64,000 bases of DNA, from the NCBI RefSeq assembly GCF_000281085.1, contig NZ_JH767532.1:90542-154541 (forward strand). The letters are read 5' to 3'. The notes below the pieces were generated by a model. It saw nothing but the letters and a program-made list of their open reading frames with translations. It was not told the DNA's origin and made no database searches. Origin of the DNA: Catenovulum agarivorans YM01 (GTDB lineage: Bacteria > Pseudomonadota > Gammaproteobacteria > Enterobacterales > Alteromonadaceae). Position numbers and translations under genes: made by a program. Shown in pieces: positions 36,514-46,731 of the stretch (the first letter of the stretch is position 1; each line of letters begins with the position of its first letter).

Positions 36514-37329
36514 ATGCAGATTATTCAAGCACACAATGGCCAACAACAAATTTCAGCTTATAATCGAGCTGTACAATTTGGTGATGGCCATTTTACGACT
36601 TTAAAAATCCTCGAGCATAAAATTTGTGATTGGTCTTATCACAGATGTAGATTATTAAATGCCAACCAACGCCTTGCTTTTCCAGCATTAGATATAGATT
36701 TAATCTACCACCAACTGAGTAAAATAGCGGCAGTGCAAGCGAATGCTGTGGTTAAAATTTTAGTCAGCCGTGGAGAAAGCCAGCGTGGATATGCCTTCGC
36801 AGCCAATATTGAACCTGTTGTCTTGATATATATAAGCGATTGGCATGCTGAATTATTTTCATACCCTGATGGTATAGCGCTGATGTCACTTGATACACAG
36901 TTAGCACGTCAACCTCTGCTGGCAGGTTTAAAACACACTAATAGGTTAGAACAAGTTTTTATTAAACAAGAGCTGACAAATAAAGGTGTTGCTGATGGTC
37001 TAGTTTTTGATACCGAAAACCATTTAATTGAAACTTCATTAGCGAATATTTTTGTCCGCATTCAAGGCCAATGGTGCACACCAGATTTGACATACGCAGG
37101 GGTTGCTGGGACAAAACGTGCGTTGTTATTAGAGCAAGCCAGCCAATCTAGCGAAATTGCAATCAGACAAAAACATATAGCCAAAGCAGAGATCAAGGAT
37201 ATTGAAGCCGCGGTAATTTGTAATGCATTGATTGATTTTGTTTGTGTGCAATCTATCGATGGCAGAGCATTAAATCAGCAGTTAGCTATACAACTTATAA
37301 AAGGATTACAAGGGTTAAGCCATGGTTAA
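36514..37329 (+). CDS. pabC: Aminodeoxychorismate lyase
   Basis: 271 residues, fold-type IV PLP enzyme. YNRAVQFGDGHFTTLKI at the N terminus, the PLP Lys in GLKHTNRLEQVF, and LIETSLANIFVRIQGQWCTP. It makes p-aminobenzoate and pyruvate for folate synthesis. It overlaps mltG by 8 bp. Its position between fabF and mltG separates it from IlvE-type transaminases. Confidence 0.94.
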   Translation: MQIIQAHNGQQQISAYNRAVQFGDGHFTTLKILEHKICDWSYHRCRLLNANQRLAFPALDIDLIYHQLSKIAAVQANAVVKILVSRGESQRGYAFAANIEPVVLIYISDWHAELFSYPDGIALMSLDTQLARQPLLAGLKHTNRLEQVFIKQELTNKGVADGLVFDTENHLIETSLANIFVRIQGQWCTPDLTYAGVAGTKRALLLEQASQSSEIAIRQKHIAKAEIKDIEAAVICNALIDFVCVQSIDGRALNQQLAIQLIKGLQGLSHG

Positions 37330-38335
37330 ATGGTTTAGTCGAGTATTATTGGCACTAGTGCTGATAATCTCCATTGCTTGCAGCATTGCATATAACCAAG
37401 TTAAACAAGACTTTTCTGCGCCAATTGAGTTGCAGCAGCAACTTATTACCATAAACCAAGGCGCGTCTTTTCAAAAAATTATTCAGCAGTTAATGCAGCA
37501 GCAGCTGTTACCAAACAGTCAATTACTGCACTGGTACCTGCGTATACAGGCGCGTTTACAACCAGATTTTGCCCAGCTAAAACAAGGCACTTATCTATTT
37601 GATGGTCAATATAGCGCGCAACAAGTATTAGCCAAAATTCGCAACGGTGAACAACACCTTTTCAGTATTACTTTTGCTGAAGGCAGTACTTTTGCGCAAA
37701 TTCAAGCTGTGCTGCAAAATCACCCTCAGGTACAACAAACAGATTATCAAACTTGGTTAGCCGAACAAATTAAACCGCACCTGCATGCTGAAGGTTTGTT
37801 ATTTCCGGATACTTATCTATTTGCGGCAAACACCAAAGATAAAACAATCTTGGCGCAAGCATTAAATAAAATGGCTCAGTTGCGCGACAGCGAATTTGCC
37901 CCATTAGCAGAGCCAAAACTCAGTTGGTATCAAACATTAATTTTGGCCTCTATTATCGAAAAAGAAACGCCAATTGAAGCCGAAATGCCAACAGTCGCTT
38001 CTGTGTTTTATAATCGACTGGCAAAAAAAATGCGTTTGCAGACAGACCCAACAGTTATTTATGGTTTAGGTGCTGAGTATCAAGGTGACATCACCCGAGC
38101 GCATTTAAAACAAGCAACACCATACAACACTTATGTGATTAAAGGCTTGCCACCCACACCTATTTCTATGCCTGGATTAGCTGCAATTAAAGCGGCGCTT
38201 GCACCAGCAGATACTGATTATTTTTATTTTGTTGCCAGTGGTGATGGTGGTCATGTATTCTCGAAAACCTTACGTCAACATAATTTGGCAGTTGCACAAT
38301 ATTTAAAAAAATTAAAAGCTGAGGCAAATAATTAA
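37322..38335 (+). CDS. mltG: Endolytic murein transglycosylase MltG
   Basis: 337 residues. One N-terminal membrane helix (~7-24), a LysM-like part, then the YceG catalytic domain with EGLLFPDTYLF, the catalytic Glu in SIIEKETPIEAEMPTVASVF and LQTDPTVIYGLG, and PPTPISMPG. It cuts nascent glycan strands at the inner membrane and so limits chain length. The two-base gap to tmk indicates coupling. Confidence 0.95.
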   Translation: MVKWFSRVLLALVLIISIACSIAYNQVKQDFSAPIELQQQLITINQGASFQKIIQQLMQQQLLPNSQLLHWYLRIQARLQPDFAQLKQGTYLFDGQYSAQQVLAKIRNGEQHLFSITFAEGSTFAQIQAVLQNHPQVQQTDYQTWLAEQIKPHLHAEGLLFPDTYLFAANTKDKTILAQALNKMAQLRDSEFAPLAEPKLSWYQTLILASIIEKETPIEAEMPTVASVFYNRLAKKMRLQTDPTVIYGLGAEYQGDITRAHLKQATPYNTYVIKGLPPTPISMPGLAAIKAALAPADTDYFYFVASGDGGHVFSKTLRQHNLAVAQYLKKLKAEANN

Positions 38336-38337
38336 CT

Positions 38338-38961
38338 ATGAACTTAGGTAAATTTATCGTTATTGAAGGACTTGAAGGCGCGGGTAAGAGTAGTGCAATT
38401 TCTGTGGTAACGGATTTTTTACGGCAACAAAGTATAGACTTTGTGCAAACTCGCGAGCCTGGTGGTACACCATTAGCCGAAAATTTACGTAGTTTAGTTA
38501 AATCAGTCCAGCAACAAGAGCAAGTGACTGCAGAAACCGAATTATTAATTATGTATGCCAGCCGCTCGCAGCTCATTCATAATGTCATCAGCCCCGCATT
38601 AACTTCGGGCAAATGGGTGGTGGGTGACAGGCATGACATGTCATCACGTGCTTACCAAGGTGGTGGCCGACAAATTTCTCGAGATTTAATTGAACCTATA
38701 CGCCAGTGTGTGTTGAAAAATTTTAAGCCAGACTTAACCATTTATTTAGATGTGAGTCCTGAAGTTGGCTTAAGCCGAGCGCAAGCACGCGGTGAGTTAG
38801 ACCGTATTGAGCTAGAACAAATTGAATTTTTCCAACGCACCCGCCAAGCTTATTTAGATATCGCCAACAGCGAAGCGAATATCGAAACTGTTAACGCTGA
38901 GCAAGATATGGCGCAAGTTCATGCTGATATTCGTGCGATATTAACCCGCTATTTTGCTTAG
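38338..38961 (+). CDS. tmk: Thymidylate kinase
   Basis: 207 residues. P-loop IEGLEGAGKSSA, TREPGGTPLAE (DRX/EPG motif), DRHDMSSRAYQGGGR, and DLTIYLDVSPEVGLSRAQAR. It phosphorylates dTMP to dTDP. It lies between mltG and holB in the universal gammaproteobacterial order. Confidence 0.97.
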   Translation: MNLGKFIVIEGLEGAGKSSAISVVTDFLRQQSIDFVQTREPGGTPLAENLRSLVKSVQQQEQVTAETELLIMYASRSQLIHNVISPALTSGKWVVGDRHDMSSRAYQGGGRQISRDLIEPIRQCVLKNFKPDLTIYLDVSPEVGLSRAQARGELDRIELEQIEFFQRTRQAYLDIANSEANIETVNAEQDMAQVHADIRAILTRYFA

Positions 38962-38981
38962 GAATAAATCGAGTTTTAATT

Positions 38982-39935
38982 ATGTTATATCCTTGGTTAA
39001 CTGAACTCGAAGCTAAATTAACAGCACAATACCAACAAGCTCGCTTGCATCACGGTTTGTTAATTACTGCTCCGACAGGTTTTGGTAAACGTCAATTGGC
39101 GGAACAACTGGCGCAGAATCTGCTATGTGAGCAAGTCAATCAAGCTAAAGCGCAACTTGCGTGCGGCCAGTGTAAAGCGTGCCATTTATTTGCTGGACAG
39201 GTTCATCCAGATTATCTATTGCTCGAAGATGAAAACTCTAAAAGCATAGGGGTTGATTTAATTCGAAAGCTGGTTGTTAAATCTCAGCAAAAATCACAAC
39301 TTGCTGGTGCTCAAGTATATATAGTGCCGGATTGTGAGCGTATGACAGAAGCGTCGGCTAATGCTTTGCTTAAAACTTTAGAAGAGCCTGGTCAGCAAAA
39401 ATTTATTATTTTAACTTCAGCGCACCCTAGTCGTTTATTGCCAACTATTATTAGCCGATTACAGCAGTATAAAATTACCCCGCCACAAACCGATGAGTTA
39501 ACTGTTTGGCTGAATGAACAGCAGCTTGAACTAGATGAATTTCACAAGGTGTATCCTAAACTGATAGCTTCGCCATTATTGGCTGTCGACTATATTAACA
39601 ATGGTATGCAACAAGCGCAGCATGCATTTTTACAGCGTTTTAAAGCTTTATTAGCTGGCAAACTCACTGCGGCTGAATTTGCCCAAGAATTTAATGAAGA
39701 AAATGTATTCCAGCAACTAGAGTGGCTTGAATACGCGGCGTCTGCTTGGCTTGAACGTAAACTTAAAACAAGCCAATCTGATACAGCAGATAGTGCTGTT
39801 ATCCGGCTTAAAATATCTGACTTGTATCATCAAGTTACTAGGTGTAAACAGCTCATGTTACAATCGGGTATGAATAAAAAGTTACTCTTTAGTGGCTTAT
39901 GTTCTAAAATGCGTCAAATATTGGTGACGGGTTAG
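38982..39935 (+). CDS. holB: DNA polymerase III subunit delta'
   Basis: 317 residues. AAA+ clamp-loader fold: APTGFGKRQLAEQLA in the degenerate nucleotide site, a four-Cys zinc module (C...CGQCKACHLF), EASANALLKTLEEPG and SRLQQYKI. The delta' subunit does not hydrolyse ATP; it is the stator of the gamma complex whose tau subunit is encoded at the start of this window. It is followed by pilZ, 31 bp away. Confidence 0.95.
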   Translation: MLYPWLTELEAKLTAQYQQARLHHGLLITAPTGFGKRQLAEQLAQNLLCEQVNQAKAQLACGQCKACHLFAGQVHPDYLLLEDENSKSIGVDLIRKLVVKSQQKSQLAGAQVYIVPDCERMTEASANALLKTLEEPGQQKFIILTSAHPSRLLPTIISRLQQYKITPPQTDELTVWLNEQQLELDEFHKVYPKLIASPLLAVDYINNGMQQAQHAFLQRFKALLAGKLTAAEFAQEFNEENVFQQLEWLEYAASAWLERKLKTSQSDTADSAVIRLKISDLYHQVTRCKQLMLQSGMNKKLLFSGLCSKMRQILVTG

Positions 39936-39966
39936 TTTTTGTCAAAGATTTAAAAGCGAATATTTA

Positions 39967-40293
39967 ATGGAAGAGTTGGCCTTAGAGTTTAATAATGTAC
40001 ATGCCTTATATAAATGTTATATGTCATTTATCAAAGAAGGTGGCTTGTTCGTTGTGACTAATCGTAAATACGAAATGGGACATTCGCTTGCATTAAATGT
40101 TTTATTACCAAATGCTATTGAACCTATAGTGGTCACAGGCAGAGTATGTTGGATAACACCGCCAGCTTCACATAGCAGTGCACCGCAAGGTGTCGGTGTT
40201 TCTTTTATTACGGATAAACACCAATTAAAAGATAGAATAGAAACCATATTAGGTCCAATGCTTAATTCGACCGAGCCAACCTATACCTTATAA
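39967..40293 (+). CDS. pilZ: Type IV pilus PilZ-domain protein
   Basis: 108 residues, single PilZ domain. KEGGLFVVTNRKYEMGHSLALN and the GRVCWITPP segment are typical. The RxxxR and D/NxSxxG c-di-GMP signatures are missing, as in Pseudomonas PilZ itself, which acts through PilB/FimX and does not bind the nucleotide. The holB-pilZ-ycfH order is conserved. No other pilus gene is in the window. Confidence 0.9.
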   Translation: MEELALEFNNVHALYKCYMSFIKEGGLFVVTNRKYEMGHSLALNVLLPNAIEPIVVTGRVCWITPPASHSSAPQGVGVSFITDKHQLKDRIETILGPMLNSTEPTYTL

Positions 40294-40317
40294 TGAACCA
40301 ACTAGCTGGAGTTTAAT

Positions 40318-41094
40318 TTGTTAGTCGATTCACACTGTCATTTAGACAGACTGAAATTAGAAGATTCACAAAGTTTAGAACAAATCATTACAACAGCACG
40401 TGAGCGTGGGGTTGAAAAGTTTTTATGCGTAAGTGTGACACTAGACGATTTTCCCAATATGCTGAAAACGATTGAGCCGTATACTGATGTGACGGTATCT
40501 TGTGGGGTTCATCCTCTGCATAATGAATGTCAGTATCAAATTGCAGATTTACGCAAATTAGCTACAGATAAACGTGTGGTTGCTGTCGGCGAAACTGGCT
40601 TAGACTATTATTATTCCAACGAAACTAAAGCTTGGCAGCAACAGTCTTTTGCCAATCATTGCCAAATAGCCCATGAACTTGATAAACCTCTGATTATTCA
40701 TACACGCGATGCGCGTGAAGATACGATAGCGATTTTACGTGAGCATAATGCAGAAAAACCTCGTGGGGTACTGCACTGTTTTACCGAGTCATTAGCAATG
40801 GCTAAAGCGGCGATTGATATGAATTTTATGATCTCAATTTCTGGCATAGTTACTTTTGGTAATGCCAGTGAATTAAGAGATGTCGTCAGAGCTTTACCAT
40901 TAGAAAGTTTGTTGGTTGAAACAGACTCTCCTTGGTTAGCGCCAAAACCATACCGTGGCAAACAGAATCAGCCCGCTTATGTCAGAGAAGTTGCGCAATT
41001 TGTGGCTGATTTGAAAGGCGTATCACTTGAAGAGCTGGCGCGCGTAACAACGGCAAACTTTTATGATTTGTTTAAAGGCGCGGCGCATGCGTAA
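40318..41094 (+). CDS. ycfH: TatD-family metal-dependent DNase YcfH
   Basis: 258 residues from TTG 40318, supported by GGAG at 40308-40311. VDSHCHLD at the N terminus, GETGLDYYY, IIHTRDA, GVLHCFTES and ETDSPWLAPKPYRGK provide the metal ligands of the TatD family. E. coli YcfH occupies the same position after holB. It is thought to act as a 3'-5' exonuclease or deoxyribonuclease in DNA or tRNA quality control. Confidence 0.94.
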   Translation: MLVDSHCHLDRLKLEDSQSLEQIITTARERGVEKFLCVSVTLDDFPNMLKTIEPYTDVTVSCGVHPLHNECQYQIADLRKLATDKRVVAVGETGLDYYYSNETKAWQQQSFANHCQIAHELDKPLIIHTRDAREDTIAILREHNAEKPRGVLHCFTESLAMAKAAIDMNFMISISGIVTFGNASELRDVVRALPLESLLVETDSPWLAPKPYRGKQNQPAYVREVAQFVADLKGVSLEELARVTTANFYDLFKGAAHA

Positions 41095-41134
41095 CTTGAC
41101 TATTGGCTAAAACATACAAGAAGAAGAATCAAAT

Positions 41135-43423
41135 ATGTCTGATTTAATCGAAATTAGTGAAGATGGTATTGAAAAAATAGCACTGCGTAAGTTTACCGAA
41201 GATGCTTATTTAAACTATTCCATGTATGTCATCATGGATAGGGCGTTGCCACATATTTCTGATGGTTTAAAACCGGTACAACGTCGTATCGTTTACGCAA
41301 TGTCTGAGCTTGGTTTGTCCGCAGCGGCAAAATACAAAAAATCCGCGCGTACTGTAGGTGACGTGTTAGGTAAATTTCATCCACATGGTGATTCTGCTTG
41401 TTATGAAGCTATGGTGTTAATGGCGCAGCCATTTTCATACCGTTATCCGTTAATTGATGGCCAAGGCAACTGGGGTGCACCTGATGACCCTAAATCCTTC
41501 GCTGCTATGCGTTATACCGAAGCCCGCTTGTCTAAATTTGCTGAAGTTTTATTAAGCGAACTTGGTATGGGCACGGTTGAGTGGGGCCCTAACTTTGACG
41601 GCACGTTAAAAGAGCCAATTAATTTACCAGCACGTTTACCCCACATCTTATTAAATGGTGTCACTGGTATTGCGGTTGGTATGGCAACCGATATTCCGCC
41701 ACACAATGTCAAAGAAGTTGTTAATGCAGCACGTTATTTATTAGATCACCCAGGTGCTAGTTTAGAGAAAATCATGAGCTTTATTCCAGCGCCTGATTTT
41801 CCAACCGAAGCTGAAATTATTACGCCGCGTGCTGATATCGAAAAAATTTATCAAACTGGCCGTGGCTCAATTAAAATGCGTGCGGTTTACGAAGTAGACC
41901 AAGGCGAAATCATTATTAATGCCTTGCCGCATCAAGCGTCTAGCGGCAAAGTAATAGAGCAAATTGCTCAACAAATGCAGGCGAAAAAGTTGCCTATGGT
42001 CGCTGATATTCGCGACGAATCTGATCATGAAAATCCAGTGCGCTTAGTGGTTGTGCCCCGTTCTAATCGAGTTGATGCACAAATGTTGATGCAGCATTTA
42101 TTTGCAACCACAGATCTAGAAAAGAGTTATCGAGTTAACTTAAACATGTTGGGCCTAAATGGCCGCCCACAGGTTAAATCATTACCGCAAATTATCAATG
42201 AGTGGCTGCAATTCCGTTTAGACACTGTGACTAAACGTCTGCAATATCGTTTAGATAAAGTATTGGCACGTTTGCATATTTTAGAGGGCTTGTTAGTTGC
42301 CTTCTTAAATATAGATGAAGTAATCCACATTATTCGCACCGAAGATAATCCAAAAGCTGAATTAATGAGCCGATTTGGATTATCCGACAAACAAGCTGAA
42401 GCTATTTTAGAACTTAAACTACGCCACTTAGCTAAGCTTGAAGAAATTAAGATTAAAGCAGAACAAGCTGAACTTGAAAAAGAGCGTGAATGGCTTGAAA
42501 GCATTTTAAATTCAGAATCAGAGCTTAAAAAGTTAGTTAAAAAAGAATTGGCGCAAGATGCTGAAAAATATGGTGATGAGCGCCGTTCGCCAATTGTTGA
42601 ACGCGGTGAAGCCAAAGCATTAAGTGAAAAAGATTTAGTACCAAGCGAAGCCGTCACTGTTGTGGTGTCCGATAAAGGTTGGGTGCGCTGTGCCAAAGGC
42701 CATGAAGTGGATGTTGCAGGGCTGAACTACAAAGCAGGTGATGGGTATCTTGCTAGTGCAGCAGGCCGTTCTAACCAAATTAGTGTATTTGTTGACACCA
42801 GCGGTCGTGCTTTTGCTACTGATACACATACTTTACCGTCAGCACGTGGCCAAGGCGAACCTTTGTCAGGGCGTTTTACTGTCGCTGCGGGTGAGCGTGT
42901 TGAACAGGTGGTCATTGCCCAACCGGAAGATATGTTTTTAATGGCCTCTGATGCGGGTTATGGTTTTGTTGCTAAGTTTGCTGATTTGATTAGTAAAAAT
43001 AAAAACGGTAAAGCTGTATTAACTTTGCCAGCTAATGCAAAAGTGCTGCAACCGAAAAAAGTATCGTCAGCTGCTGAGCAACTGATTGTTGCTATCACGA
43101 ATGAAGGCCGCATGTTGTTATTCCCAGTGGCTGATTTACCTTGTTTGGCTAAAGGTAAAGGCAACAAGATTATCAGCGTGCCGTCTGAACGTGCGCGTAA
43201 TCGCGAAGAGTTTGTTAAGCATGTTGCGCTTATTAATACCAACGACTGCTTAGTATTAGTGGCGGGCAAACGTAAAATGTCGTTAAAACCAGATGACTGG
43301 TCACATTACCGAGGTGAACGAGGGCGTCGAGGTAATAAATTACCACGTGGTTTACAGCGTGTTGACGAGTTACTTATTGAAGCATCATCGACAGATGAAG
43401 CGTTACAAGATAATCAAGATTAA
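41135..43423 (+). CDS. parC: DNA topoisomerase IV subunit A
   Basis: 762 residues, ParC length and not the longer GyrA. Catalytic Tyr in [28 protein letters not shown] and GWNWGAPDD-like [11 protein letters not shown] in the breakage domain. The C-terminal blades of the beta-pinwheel lack a clear GyrA box (QRRGGKG), which supports ParC. With ParE it decatenates replicated chromosomes. parE is not in the window. plsC follows at 15 bp, the common parC-plsC pair. Confidence 0.96.
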   Translation: MSDLIEISEDGIEKIALRKFTEDAYLNYSMYVIMDRALPHISDGLKPVQRRIVYAMSELGLSAAAKYKKSARTVGDVLGKFHPHGDSACYEAMVLMAQPFSYRYPLIDGQGNWGAPDDPKSFAAMRYTEARLSKFAEVLLSELGMGTVEWGPNFDGTLKEPINLPARLPHILLNGVTGIAVGMATDIPPHNVKEVVNAARYLLDHPGASLEKIMSFIPAPDFPTEAEIITPRADIEKIYQTGRGSIKMRAVYEVDQGEIIINALPHQASSGKVIEQIAQQMQAKKLPMVADIRDESDHENPVRLVVVPRSNRVDAQMLMQHLFATTDLEKSYRVNLNMLGLNGRPQVKSLPQIINEWLQFRLDTVTKRLQYRLDKVLARLHILEGLLVAFLNIDEVIHIIRTEDNPKAELMSRFGLSDKQAEAILELKLRHLAKLEEIKIKAEQAELEKEREWLESILNSESELKKLVKKELAQDAEKYGDERRSPIVERGEAKALSEKDLVPSEAVTVVVSDKGWVRCAKGHEVDVAGLNYKAGDGYLASAAGRSNQISVFVDTSGRAFATDTHTLPSARGQGEPLSGRFTVAAGERVEQVVIAQPEDMFLMASDAGYGFVAKFADLISKNKNGKAVLTLPANAKVLQPKKVSSAAEQLIVAITNEGRMLLFPVADLPCLAKGKGNKIISVPSERARNREEFVKHVALINTNDCLVLVAGKRKMSLKPDDWSHYRGERGRRGNKLPRGLQRVDELLIEASSTDEALQDNQD

Positions 43424-43438
43424 TTAGGAATTGTATTA

Positions 43439-44206
43439 GTGTTAGCTGTTATTCGAGTTATTTTACTCGGCATATTTGTTATTTTTGCCAGCGTATTCGG
43501 TATTTTATTTTGTTTAATTCGGCCTTTTCACGCCAATAATGTTTATTGGTTAGGAAAAATTTACAGCAAAGCAGCCAAAATATTAGGCATAAAGTTGGTG
43601 ATCAGAACGCATCCTGATGCCTATAAAGCGCAGCCTGCGGTATTTATTGCCAACCACCAGAACAGTTACGATATATTTACTTTGTGCGGCAGTGTGTTAC
43701 CCAACACAGTTACTATAGGGAAAAAAAGTTTAAAGTGGGTGCCATTTTTTGGTCAATTGTACTGGTTGTCTGGCAATATCTTAATCGATCGCGAAAACCG
43801 TAAAAAAGCCATGGCGGCGTTAAAAACTTCCAAAGAGATTATCCAAAAACGTAAAGTGTCTGTGTGGATGTTTCCAGAAGGCACGCGCTCTTATGGTCGG
43901 GGGTTGTTGCCGTTTAAGCGAGGCGCATTCCAGTTAGCGCTAGCCGCTGATGTGCCAATTGTACCTGTGTTAATGAGTACTACCTGCAACAAAGTTAAGT
44001 TAAATCGTTGGTTAAATGGTACTGTTATTATTGAGGTGATGGCACCGACTCAAATGAGTGAAGAGCAGAAGAAAAACCTCAAACAAACTTGCGAAGATTA
44101 CCACAGCTTGATGTTAGACAAGCTCAAGCAGTTAGACGCTGAAGCTGACAAACTCAATGCACATATACTGCCACAAACAAATCATTCTGAAGGGGCATCA
44201 AAATGA
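43439..44206 (+). CDS. plsC: 1-acyl-sn-glycerol-3-phosphate acyltransferase
   Basis: 255 residues from GTG 43439, with TAGGAA as SD. N-terminal membrane helix, then the acyltransferase signatures NHQNSYD (HX4D) and FPEGTRSYGRG. It makes phosphatidic acid at the inner membrane, downstream of PlsX/PlsY. The stop overlaps the rraB start (ATGA), so the two are translationally coupled. Confidence 0.95.
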   Translation: MLAVIRVILLGIFVIFASVFGILFCLIRPFHANNVYWLGKIYSKAAKILGIKLVIRTHPDAYKAQPAVFIANHQNSYDIFTLCGSVLPNTVTIGKKSLKWVPFFGQLYWLSGNILIDRENRKKAMAALKTSKEIIQKRKVSVWMFPEGTRSYGRGLLPFKRGAFQLALAADVPIVPVLMSTTCNKVKLNRWLNGTVIIEVMAPTQMSEEQKKNLKQTCEDYHSLMLDKLKQLDAEADKLNAHILPQTNHSEGASK

Positions 44207-44556
44207 TGGACTATATCGACGATCCTAAAGGTTTTACCACTAATATAGTTAATATGTTGATAGAAGATGGCAGCGACCTAGATGCCATCTATACAATTGA
44301 ACACCACTTTTCTTCAACCAATTTTGATAAGTTGGAAAAGGCCGCGGTTGCCGCGTTTAAATTAAACTACGAAGTAACAGATGCCGAGGAGTTTGACACA
44401 GATGATGGCCAAGAAATTCTTGCATTTGATGTGATTGCTGAATGCAAATTGGACATTGAAGTTATTCAAGCTCAAGTTGCACAAATGGAAAAACTCGCAG
44501 CAGAATATCAGGTTGAGTACGACGGTTGGGGTACTGAGTTTATCGAACCAGAATAA
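44203..44556 (+). CDS. rraB: Ribonuclease E inhibitor RraB
   Basis: 117 residues. IEDGSDLDAIYTIEHHFSS, EKAAVAAFKLNYEVTDAEE and QVEYDGWGTEF match E. coli RraB closely. Strongly acidic. RraB binds the C-terminal half of RNase E and changes degradosome composition; rne is present in this window at 23.8-27.0 kb. A second ATG directly follows the first (44206). The sigma54 promoter of fliE starts 16 bp after its stop. Confidence 0.94.
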   Translation: MMDYIDDPKGFTTNIVNMLIEDGSDLDAIYTIEHHFSSTNFDKLEKAAVAAFKLNYEVTDAEEFDTDDGQEILAFDVIAECKLDIEVIQAQVAQMEKLAAEYQVEYDGWGTEFIEPE

Positions 44557-44571
44557 CTGTAAAACATATTT

Positions 44572-44586
44572 TGGCATAACCTGTGC
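44572..44586 (+). promoter_or_regulatory. Sigma54 promoter of the fliEFGH operon
   Basis: TGGCATAACCTGTGC keeps the -24 GG and -12 GC at the sigma54 spacing. It is 56 bases before the fliE ATG. FlrA is the expected activator, by analogy with Vibrio class II genes. Confidence 0.8.
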
Positions 44587-44641
44587 ATTACCTCACTTAA
44601 GTTAACAAATAATCAAATTTTTGACGTAAGTGGGGCTCACA

Positions 44642-44983
44642 ATGAAAATTGGCGCAAACAATAATCTATATGCGGAAATGCAAGCTTTAGCTACGCAAGC
44701 GCGCAAAGATATTTCTGCTGATCAATTACCAATCTCACCTAAAGTTGAAAATCCGACGCCTTCGACTTTTGGCAATATGTTGAACAAAGCAATCGATAAC
44801 GTCAACGACTTACAACATCATTCGAAAGCGCAAGCGATAAAGTTTGAAATGGGTGATCAGAGTGTTTCACTTGCTGATGTGATGATAGCAAAAGGTAAAT
44901 CGAGCATTGCTTTTGAAGCAACAGTGCATGTACGCAATAAAGTTGTCGAAGCGTACGATAAAATTATGCAAATGCCTGTTTAA
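44642..44983 (+). CDS. fliE: Flagellar hook-basal body protein FliE
   Basis: 113 residues from ATG 44642 (MKIGANNNLYAEMQ); the upstream GTG at 44630 is part of the GTGGGG leader. FGNMLNKAIDNVNDLQ and VSLADVMIAKGKSSIAFEA, VRNKVVEAYDKIMQM at the C terminus are standard FliE. It joins the MS ring to the rod. First gene of the cluster. Confidence 0.96.
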   Translation: MKIGANNNLYAEMQALATQARKDISADQLPISPKVENPTPSTFGNMLNKAIDNVNDLQHHSKAQAIKFEMGDQSVSLADVMIAKGKSSIAFEATVHVRNKVVEAYDKIMQMPV

Positions 44984-45012
44984 TACAGCGGAATTTGTTG
45001 GAGTAATTAACA

Positions 45013-46731
45013 GTGGCAGAACAGAGCGCATCGACAGACATAATGGTTAACGACGGTAATGCAAATGATGCAACGTCTTCCGATATGTCATCTGAAGAAC
45101 AAAAATCTGGCTTTTTAGGCGGCTTAGGCAGTGTTGACATATTGCGCCAAGTTACGTTGATTCTGGCTTTGGCAATCTGTTTGGCGATCGCTATATTTAT
45201 TATTGTCTGGGCACGCGAACCAGATTTTCGTCCATTAGGGAAAATGGAAACCGACGAGCTGATTCAAACGCTTGATTTTCTTGACCAACAAAAAATTGAA
45301 TATCGTCTTGATGGTGACGTTGTTTATGTAATCGAAGATCAGTATCAAGATATTAAGCTACAAATGACCCGTTCGGGCATGACATCAGGCCCAGCAACTG
45401 GTGACGACATTTTATTGACAGACATGGGATTTGGTGTCAGTCAACGTGTTGAGATGGAGCGTTTAAAGTACAGCCGTGAACAGTCATTAGCACGTGCTAT
45501 CGAAGAGCTGCATTCTATTCAACGCGCCAAAGTTTTATTGGCTATCCCAAAAGAAAACGTCTTTGCCCGCCACGAGAAAAAGCCCAGTGCGACAGTGGTG
45601 TTAACCATGAAGCGTGGCAAGGTACTTAAGTCAGAAGAGATCGATTCAGTTGTTGATATGATTTCTTCTGCTGTGCAAGGTTTAGAACCCACTCGCGTAA
45701 CGGTAACAGATCAAAATGGTCGTTTATTAAATTCAGGCTCACAAAACGACTTATCTGCGCGTAGCCGCAAAGAATACGAAATAGAACAGAAACGTGAAGC
45801 TGAATATTTAGAAAAGATAGACTCAATATTAATTCCTGTGGTGGGTTTGGGTAACTATACAGCGCAAGTTGACGTTACTATGGATTTCACTTCAGTTGAG
45901 CAAACTCAAAAGCGCTATAACCCAGACTTACCTGCAGTACGCAGTGAGATGACAGTAGAAACCAATTCTTTGGGTGGGATAGTCGCAGGTATTCCTGGAG
46001 CATTGACCAATCAGCCTCCGCTTGATTCAAACATACCGGAAGAAGCAAAAGGTGGTGACGGTTCGGCCAATCCAAGTAAGAGCCACAGAGAAGCGACACG
46101 TAACTATGAGTTAGACACAACCATTAGCCATACTCGTCAACAAACGGGTGTTATTCGCCGACTAAGCGTATCAGTTGCAGTTGATTACCTGCCTGAGACA
46201 AATGCCGAATCAGGCGAAACCACTTATGAACCTAGAGCAACGGCAGAACTGGCGAATATCCGCAGATTGTTACAAGGCGGCATTGGTTTTGATATTCAGC
46301 GTGGTGACACTTTAGAAGTTGTGACAGTGCCGTTTGTTCGGACTGACTTAGGGGACTTAGAACAAACACCATTCTACGAACAAACTTGGTTTACTAAATT
46401 AGTTCGATTAGCATTAGGTACATTGATTATTATAGTGCTGATAGTCATGGTGGTTAAACCTATGTTACGCAAACTGATTTATCCAGAAGAAGTAGTCGAT
46501 GATTTTGATGATGATTCATTGGCATCAGGTATAGATTTAGGCGATGAAACCCTTGATATGTTAACCACAGATTTTGATGCCAGTGCAGTTGGTTTTAATC
46601 AAGACGGTACCTTAATGCTGCCTGACTTACATAAAGACGAAGATGTATTAAAAGCGGTAAGAGCCTTGGTTGCAAACGAACCAATTCTTTCAGCACAAGT
46701 GGTTAAAGCGTGGTTAAACGAAGATGCCTAA
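45013..46731 (+). CDS. fliF: Flagellar MS-ring protein FliF
   Basis: 572 residues from GTG 45013, with TTGGAG as SD. Two membrane helices (~45-67 and ~460-482) bracket the large periplasmic ring-building part (YscJ/FliF domains). SRQMTRSGM-like QMTRSGMTSGP, ERLKYSREQSLARAIEEL and VLLAIPKENVFARHEKKPSA are typical. The acidic C-terminal tail (ALVANEPILSAQVVKAWLNE) binds FliG. It overlaps fliG by 8 bp. Confidence 0.97.
   Translation: MAEQSASTDIMVNDGNANDATSSDMSSEEQKSGFLGGLGSVDILRQVTLILALAICLAIAIFIIVWAREPDFRPLGKMETDELIQTLDFLDQQKIEYRLDGDVVYVIEDQYQDIKLQMTRSGMTSGPATGDDILLTDMGFGVSQRVEMERLKYSREQSLARAIEELHSIQRAKVLLAIPKENVFARHEKKPSATVVLTMKRGKVLKSEEIDSVVDMISSAVQGLEPTRVTVTDQNGRLLNSGSQNDLSARSRKEYEIEQKREAEYLEKIDSILIPVVGLGNYTAQVDVTMDFTSVEQTQKRYNPDLPAVRSEMTVETNSLGGIVAGIPGALTNQPPLDSNIPEEAKGGDGSANPSKSHREATRNYELDTTISHTRQQTGVIRRLSVSVAVDYLPETNAESGETTYEPRATAELANIRRLLQGGIGFDIQRGDTLEVVTVPFVRTDLGDLEQTPFYEQTWFTKLVRLALGTLIIIVLIVMVVKPMLRKLIYPEEVVDDFDDDSLASGIDLGDETLDMLTTDFDASAVGFNQDGTLMLPDLHKDEDVLKAVRALVANEPILSAQVVKAWLNEDA

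Noticed and set aside
42127-42696. 189-codon minus-strand frame inside parC
   Set aside because: Antisense shadow of the parC coding region.
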